Shown here piece after piece: positions 58,600 through 64,000 of a stretch of DNA of 64,000 nt. This DNA is from Nyssa sinensis (lineage: Eukaryota > Streptophyta > Magnoliopsida > Cornales > Nyssaceae): positions 25,993,344 through 26,057,343 of the forward strand of contig CM018051.1 in the NCBI GenBank assembly GCA_008638375.1. Direction: 5' to 3'. The position numbers were made by a program, and so were the translations under genes. The notes below the pieces were generated by a model. The model searched no databases. It had not been told where the DNA came from and saw only the letters and a list, made by a program, of their open reading frames with translations. How positions within the stretch are numbered: position 1 is the stretch's first letter; every line of letters starts with the position of its first letter.

Positions 58600-60601
58600 C
58601 TTTACCAAAACATCCTCAATGATCCCACGAGGTATCTTAACAGATTTGTCAACTAACTGCAAAGACACCGTCGTAGGCTTCAACTCACCTAACCCAAATT
58701 GCTTATAGACAGAGTATGGCAACAAATTGACACTTGCCCCCAAGTCAAGGAGCGCCTTCTCTATAATGTGATTACCTATGACACAAGAAATTGTGGGGGC
58801 TTCAGGATCTTTGAACTTAGGTGCAGTTTGGTGTTGAAGAATCGAGCTCACTTGCTCTGTTAAAAAGACCTTCTTTGACACATGAGTTTTAGCTTTTCGC
58901 TTTTGAGTGCAAAGGTCTTTCAAGAATTTGGCATAAGAAGGTATTTGCTTGACTGCATCAAGAAGTGGCAAGTTAATCTTAACTTGCTTAAAAATCTCAA
59001 GCATTTTTTCCATATTTGCACCCTTTTTCCCAAAAGGAGAAGGGTCGGCCAAGCAGGAAGGGTAAGGGGCCTTGGGCACATAGGATGCCACAGGAACACT
59101 CAAAGGATCACTTGGTGATGAAGAATCCCCTTTTTGCAAATTCTCATTCTCAACTACATCCTTTTTAGAAGAACTTGTCAATTCATCCTCAGTCTTATAG
59201 TCAACTTTGTTATCTACCACTCTCCCACTCCTAAGAGTAGTTATGGCCTTAGCTTGCTCATGAAATTGATCATTGGAGTTGGAAGACTCTACCCCATATT
59301 GGCCTTTAGGGTTGTTCACCGATTGACTTGGTAAACGCCCCTCATCTCTTCTACTCACAACTTGTGCTAGTTGTCCCATTTGGGATTCTAGCTTCGAGAT
59401 AGACTGAGTGTGTGAGTGGAGCAATTGAGTGTTAGACTGATGATTTGACTCTAAAGCTTGCAAAGCACTCAACACCTTGTCCTTAAAAGCTGAATTTCTA
59501 GGGGGATGAGGTGGTTGTTGATATTGTTGAGGAGGAGGACGGTAGGACGATGATGGAAAAGAATTAGGCACATTTGGCCTTGAATTTTGTGAGAATGGAG
59601 GATTTGAGGCTTGAAGCCTCCAAGAAAAATTTGGATGGTTTCTCCATCCCGGGTTGTACTGGCTAGAATATGGATCATTAGCCGGTTTGGAAAAACCTTG
59701 AAAAGCATTAACTTGCTCTTCCACAAACTCTGGATATTGCGGGGCTAAAGGACAGTCTAACACATAATGAGTTGGGCATGAACATAAAGCACACACCTCT
59801 TGAGTGGCAGGAGCAGAAGTAGAAACTTGTCCCCTAGCCAAAACTTGGTCTAGTTTCCTAGACAACGCCACAACTTGCTCTTGGACATCCACAGCTTGTG
59901 CTACTTCATAAATGCCACCTCTTTTAGGAACACTAGAGGAGATGGGTGGAGCTCTCCGACTTGCTGAGGCATGGTGCTGTGAATTCTCACTAAGGGTCTC
60001 AAAAAGATCCCATGCCTCATCTTGATTCTTGTTGAGGAAAGTCCCTCCACAAGCAGAGTCAATCATTTGACAGTTTTGTTCTGTGATACCGTCATAAAAA
60101 CTCTGTACCAACTGCCAACGCATGATATCATGATGGGGACACTTCCTATGAAGGTCCAAAAATTTCTCCCAAGCTTCATGAAAAGACTCGCCATCGAGTT
60201 GAGTAAAATTTGTGATGGCTCTTCTCATATCATTGGTTTTGCCTATAGGAAAGTATTTTTTAAAAAACTCTTGTTGGAGTTGAGTCCAAGTTGTTATGGA
60301 AACCGAGCCATTGTTTGGCTCTATCCTTCAATGAAAAAGGGAACAACCTTAACTTAAGAGCATTCTCACTCAGATTTTGCACATTGATAGTGGTGCAAAG
60401 CTCTAAAAACTCATTCAGATGTTGGTATGGGTCCTCATTTGATTTCCCATAAAAAGATGGTAACATCTGAATGATTTGGGGTCTAATTTCATAATGCCCA
60501 GTTACAGTAGGCATTTGAATACATGAAGGGTTGGTATATGTTGTAGGAACAAAATGAGCCTTAAGAGGTTATGGTTGTTGTTGTCCAGCATTATCAGCCA
60601 T
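58597..60601 (-). pseudogene. gag: gag and protease, Athila-like element
   Basis: Start ATG at 60599-60601 is followed by an in-frame TAA at 60569-60571. The frame then continues (60514-60260) through a gag N-terminal domain with PYQHLNEFLELC and FPFSLKDRAKQWL. A frameshift in the T/A homopolymer at about 60255-60266 leads to the next frame (60228-58597, 543 residues). That frame has a gag C-terminal part, one zinc knuckle at residues 146-159 (CX2CX4HX4C), a coiled-coil-like stretch (about 255-290) and the protease active site region (LLDLGASVNLLPYSVY, near 495). The D-L-G-A core is usual for this group. It would form the particle and mature it; three lesions disable it. Confidence 0.92.
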
Positions 60602-60994
60602 GTCTATAGAATTAGGATTTCCTAAAACCTCAGACTTAATAGACAAACTACGAAAAGCTCTCAAGGTTCTTTCTAGTTCAAAGTCTAATTTCTCTAAGTC
60701 TGGGTTGCACGAACGGCGACCAAACATAAAACAAATAAACTTATCCAATCAAATATACCAACTGTAGCAAAAATAAAATGCAAAGGGAAGGGAAAGATTT
60801 CACCGTGATAGATTGCAAAGCAGGTAGAATTTTTCTTCTTTTTTTTTTTATCAACCCGCGTTTGCTCCAATCGACTCCGCTTCTCTTTAGATTTTTATAA
60901 TTATTGCACACCAAAGACAAAGAAAAAGAATAATAGCAGAAAATAAAGAATTAAAATAAAAATCAACTACTAAAATTTTTTTAACAATTCAACA
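60602..60994 (-). mobile_element. Athila-like element leader
   Basis: Non-coding leader between the primer site and gag, AT-rich, with a T-run at 60838-60849. No upstream ORF of note. Confidence 0.7.
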
Positions 60995-61008
60995 GTCCCC
61001 GGCAACGG
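60995..61008 (-). other. primer binding site (Asp tRNA-like), Athila-like element
   Basis: GTCCCCGGCAACGG directly beside the 5' LTR reads CCGTTGCCGGGGAC on the minus strand. From memory of plant Asp tRNA (ends CCCCGGCAACGGCGCCA) it matches the inner part of the usual site, but the outer TGGCG is absent and replaced by LTR sequence (TTCCA). Confidence 0.75.
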
Positions 61009-62213
61009 TGGAAATCAATCAAATTACCAAACTAAACTACTAATATAGTAGAGAAGTAAGGGTCGAACCCACATAGACTGTTAATTGTTTAAAAACCAAA
61101 GTTGAAATTAATTTTAATTCAAATTAACAAAGATTGATTGTTGTTGATTTTCTTTCTAAAATTAAATGAGAATTATAATTAAAACAAATATTGAACTAAA
61201 TTAACAATGAATCAAATTAAAAGAGGATTCCTAAGGTGTTGAATCCACCACTAATCTTGTAACTAGCTTCAATTGTATTAATTCTTGGACCATTAAATTT
61301 GGATGTAAAATATGTATTTTGGCTACAAGCCTCAATACCATCATCAAGAAAACCACGCACCAAAACCCTAAGCACGAATCATCTTTGGTCAACACAAATT
61401 GTCTACGTTAATTCTAAGGTCATAGTCACAATTTATTTTCCCTGAGTTATGACTCGTCCTACGGTTTTGATGTATGTACACATATTACTATTATATAACC
61501 ACATAAACAAAATCACAAAAATTGATTATGTGAAACTGAATAATACGATCATTGCCTTAATAAAATTTCAAAGTTATACAATCATCATCCAAACCTAATT
61601 AACCCAAAAATAAAATACAAAGAAGCACGGTTACTTGACTAGGGTTTCATCTAAACCCTAGGAATGAGAGAACTTAGCCCATGATGGTGGAAGAGGTGAA
61701 CACCATAGCCATGGAGTTCTTCATATTCTTTTTTAGAGTCGTCTCCTTCTTTCTTCTCCTCGTCCAGATCCCCAAAAATGGCCTCCTTCTTTTCCAAAAC
61801 CCTAGCTCACAATATTATCCCCATTTTTCCAAAATTACCCCCACAAAATAAGAAAATCAAGAAAATAAAGTAAAATCCCGTCATTAGACATTAGGGGCCC
61901 AAAAAGAGAGTCTAAAGTATTCCAAAATAAAGCCTATAATGCTAAAATTGGCCCTGGTCCACCTACATATGGACCAAGCCTCTCTTCTAACCCAAAATCA
62001 CTTGTTTTCCACTTCTTTTAGCACTTCAAAGCCCAATATTTTCCTTTTGCTCCAAATCTACCACTAAATCATCAACTTTGTCAAGCTTTCTCTGCAAAAA
62101 GATAAAATAAGAATTAACTAGCAAATGCATATAGATTGGAGAAATTAAAATAATAAAAGTGCAAGAATATCTAGGGTTAACAAAATAAATATGCACTTTT
62201 TAACCTATTATCA
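61009..62213 (-). repeat. 5' LTR of the Athila-like element (complete, 1205 bp)
   Basis: TGGAAATCAATC...CTATTATCA on the plus strand, so TGATAATAGG...GATTTCCA on the minus strand. It is the uninterrupted partner of 33026-34036/49571-49764 and defines the empty site of the Tekay insertion. Confidence 0.95.
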
Positions 62214-62249
62214 GGCTCGTACGAGAAAATAAGATACGAAAAGACATGA
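62214..62249 (+). mobile_element. D-family LTR, resumed; right copy of the 36-bp duplication
   Basis: GGCTCGTACGAG...GACATGA matches 32960-32995 with one A/G difference. It ends where the last F LTR starts. Confidence 0.7.
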
Positions 62250-64000
62250 TGTCACGACCCGAAACCCACCCTATGCGGATCTCGTGTCGCGGGGCCGACC
62301 CGAAGGCCGTCCTTACTTTTTTCCATTCCTGTATCATAGTACTAATATGCAATGTACTAAAAATTTAAAACAATAAACAGCGGAAGTCTTTATCTATTAC
62401 AGTAATCCAGCGGAAGTCTTTAAAATAAATTTAACAGCGGAAATCTATTAAATACATAACATAGTTCTACAAAATTCAAAATGAGAACTAAACCGTAACC
62501 AGCACCCGGGGGTGGTGAATACATGGGAGAACTAACATAGACTGATACAATACTTCAAAATGTCCCCCTACGCTCTCAGACTCCTACTGGGGTCTCGCAG
62601 CGTCATCACCTGAAATGGGGGTAAATGGGGTGGAATGAGCTACAAAGCTCAGTAAGTAAAACAGATCTCCAACACTGGTATCGATGATCGATGTGAATCC
62701 ATGAATAATATAATGATAGCCAATCATAAGGAAGGAGATGCTGTGATAGCCAATGAACATAATTGCCACGAGGGCCAATGGAAAGTGGGGTCACAATATA
62801 CAATCAAGAGTAATGAATAAGCAGTGATAGGGTTTCTCAACAATAACCTGTCACAATAAAAGTATTGCCACAATAAATCGATTACAATCAAACCAATGAA
62901 CAACGTAAGATAATCCATAAGAAACAGTAATCCATAAGGAACAGTAACCATTCAACAATATATCCATAACAATAATCCAATGGAGATGCTTATAATCTGT
63001 ATTAGGGGATGGCAGTCCCTCTGCGTATTTCGAGGCCTGGCATACCTCTCAGTTAAACTCACATCTTTTGTCACACGTCCGTTCACGGACTAGTTCGTCA
63101 CAGAAGCATCGGATGGATATTGTGACTGAGCACAATTCCAGCATTTATAAACATAGCATGATCATTTGTGATTCCATAAGGAGTATGAAAATGGAATATC
63201 ATATATACAGTAAAGCATAACAGTAAGCCTTTCAAGGCATGGTTCAATTTGATAACAATAGTACAATAGTCAATCAATGTCCACAAGATAGAACAATATC
63301 ACATTGTGGATAGCAATAACATGAAGTACTTTCAAGAGTACAAGTTTGGCAGTAAAGAATAAACTTGGCTTTAGAAACACCACATGGAAGAGAAAGTGAT
63401 CCACTTACTTCTATCGTGATTCTACCTCAGAAATTCGTGAGTATATCCTTGCCTTTTGAGTTCCCTATATATCAGTGAATACGTTTCAGAATAAATGCTA
63501 TTCATCAAATTTTATGCCTTTCTATCATAAGTATTTCAAATACTAATTTAGACTTTACCATTGAGTCCGGAATGCCGAAGAAAGTCGGTTTAGGCTTTCG
63601 CAGAATTCTATTTGGACTTTTGTACTAAAAAGGGCAAAATAGTCATTTTGCACTTTTACGGTATTTTATCCTTCGGGGTCTCATCTCGTAAAATGGACCC
63701 CACCATTGGACTCAGAACGTCCGAAATAATAGGTTTTGACTATTCATTTGTATCGTTTGGACTTCGTTTGACCCAATTTTGAAGTAGGGGCATTATTGTA
63801 AAAATTAATATTTAATTAATTTTCTGTTTGGGCCTTAGTGTAATTTTTCAAAACATTTGGGGCCGGTTCACAATTTCTAAAAGCTGCGATCTGAACCAGT
63901 TGGTTCATCAGTCAAAACCCTAAATCGGTCAGTCCTTCTCTTGAACCAAACGGTTCAGTTTCATTCAAGAACCGGATTTCAATAACCCAGTCCTTATCCT
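62250..64000 (-). mobile_element. F-family LTR, minus orientation, runs off the window
   Basis: It starts TGTCACGACCCGAAACCCACCC, like 4344 and 35178, and is closest to 35178. The left flank is CATGA; the expected repeat would be about 1.4 kb beyond the window if this is a solo LTR. It includes the GAGCT..AGCTC hairpin (about 62637 on the minus strand) and palindrome modules near 63555-63720. No gene is seen. Confidence 0.85.

Larger units (their letters stand above)
33026..62213 (-). mobile_element. Athila-like Ty3/gypsy retrotransposon with a nested Tekay-like element
   Basis: Order on the minus strand: 5' LTR (61009-62213), primer site, gag, protease, RT, RNase H, integrase, long non-coding part, a third ORF, polypurine tract, 3' LTR (33026-34036 plus 49571-49764). 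Each LTR is 1205 bp once the nested element and its repeat are removed. About 13.7 kb remain without the insertion, typical of Athila-type elements. The coding parts carry frameshifts and stops, so it is inactive. Flanks lack a 5-bp duplication (TGTCG left, GGCTC right). Confidence 0.9.

Overview
The window is repeat-dense nuclear DNA of a flowering plant, probably a eudicot with a large genome. The evidence is chromodomain-type (Tekay/Del-like) and Athila-like Ty3/gypsy elements, plant-type primer sites (initiator Met tRNA and, probably, Asp tRNA), very long LTRs, and AT-rich DNA full of (TA)n tracts. I find no ordinary host gene, no functional tRNA or rRNA gene, and nothing bacterial. Species is not determinable from what I can see.

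Layout. Bases 1-30721 are a patchwork of long LTRs of one related group. I call them B (about 4.3 kb), A (1.18 kb, an internally deleted relative of B), C (3.4-3.7 kb) and F (about 3.1 kb). They lie in both orientations, some complete and some cut. An internally deleted A element (2822-9084) carries an F solo LTR (4344-7439, repeat TCTAA). A B fragment carries a C solo LTR (12078-15462, repeat CTGTT). B arms face each other around 17.7 and 28.9 kb and form large inverted repeats. A second C solo LTR (24213-27885, repeat CGATC) sits in the next B fragment. At 30722 another LTR type (D) begins. It holds a 29-kb Athila-like element on the minus strand (33026-62213, both LTRs 1205 bp). The left LTR of that element holds a Tekay-like element on the plus strand (34037-49565, LTRs 3.80 kb). 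The 5' LTR of the Tekay element holds another F solo LTR (35178-38335, repeat CCGCG). A last F LTR starts at 62250 and runs off the window. The nest is therefore at least five insertions deep.

Coding content. Both gypsy elements keep recognisable gag, protease, RT, RNase H and integrase regions, and the Athila-like one also has a third ORF in the envelope position. All are broken by stops or frameshifts. The surprise lies inside the LTRs. The Tekay LTRs (both copies) and one C solo LTR carry a small open gene that I infer to be spliced from three exons into a basic protein of 110-111 aa. Exon phases match between families, exon 1 products are about 71% identical, and most codon changes are synonymous. 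I do not recognise the protein.

The LTRs also share non-coding structure: antisense tRNA-like segments with Pol III A and B boxes just upstream of the TATA-rich zone, arrays of about 143 bp carrying a GGACTC/GAGTCC palindrome, arrays of about 134 bp, and a hairpin before the inferred last splice acceptor whose stem shows compensatory changes. Taken together, the LTRs look like complex regulatory and gene cassettes, not simple promoters. That reading is inference; the repeats, boundaries, duplications and reading frames are visible directly.
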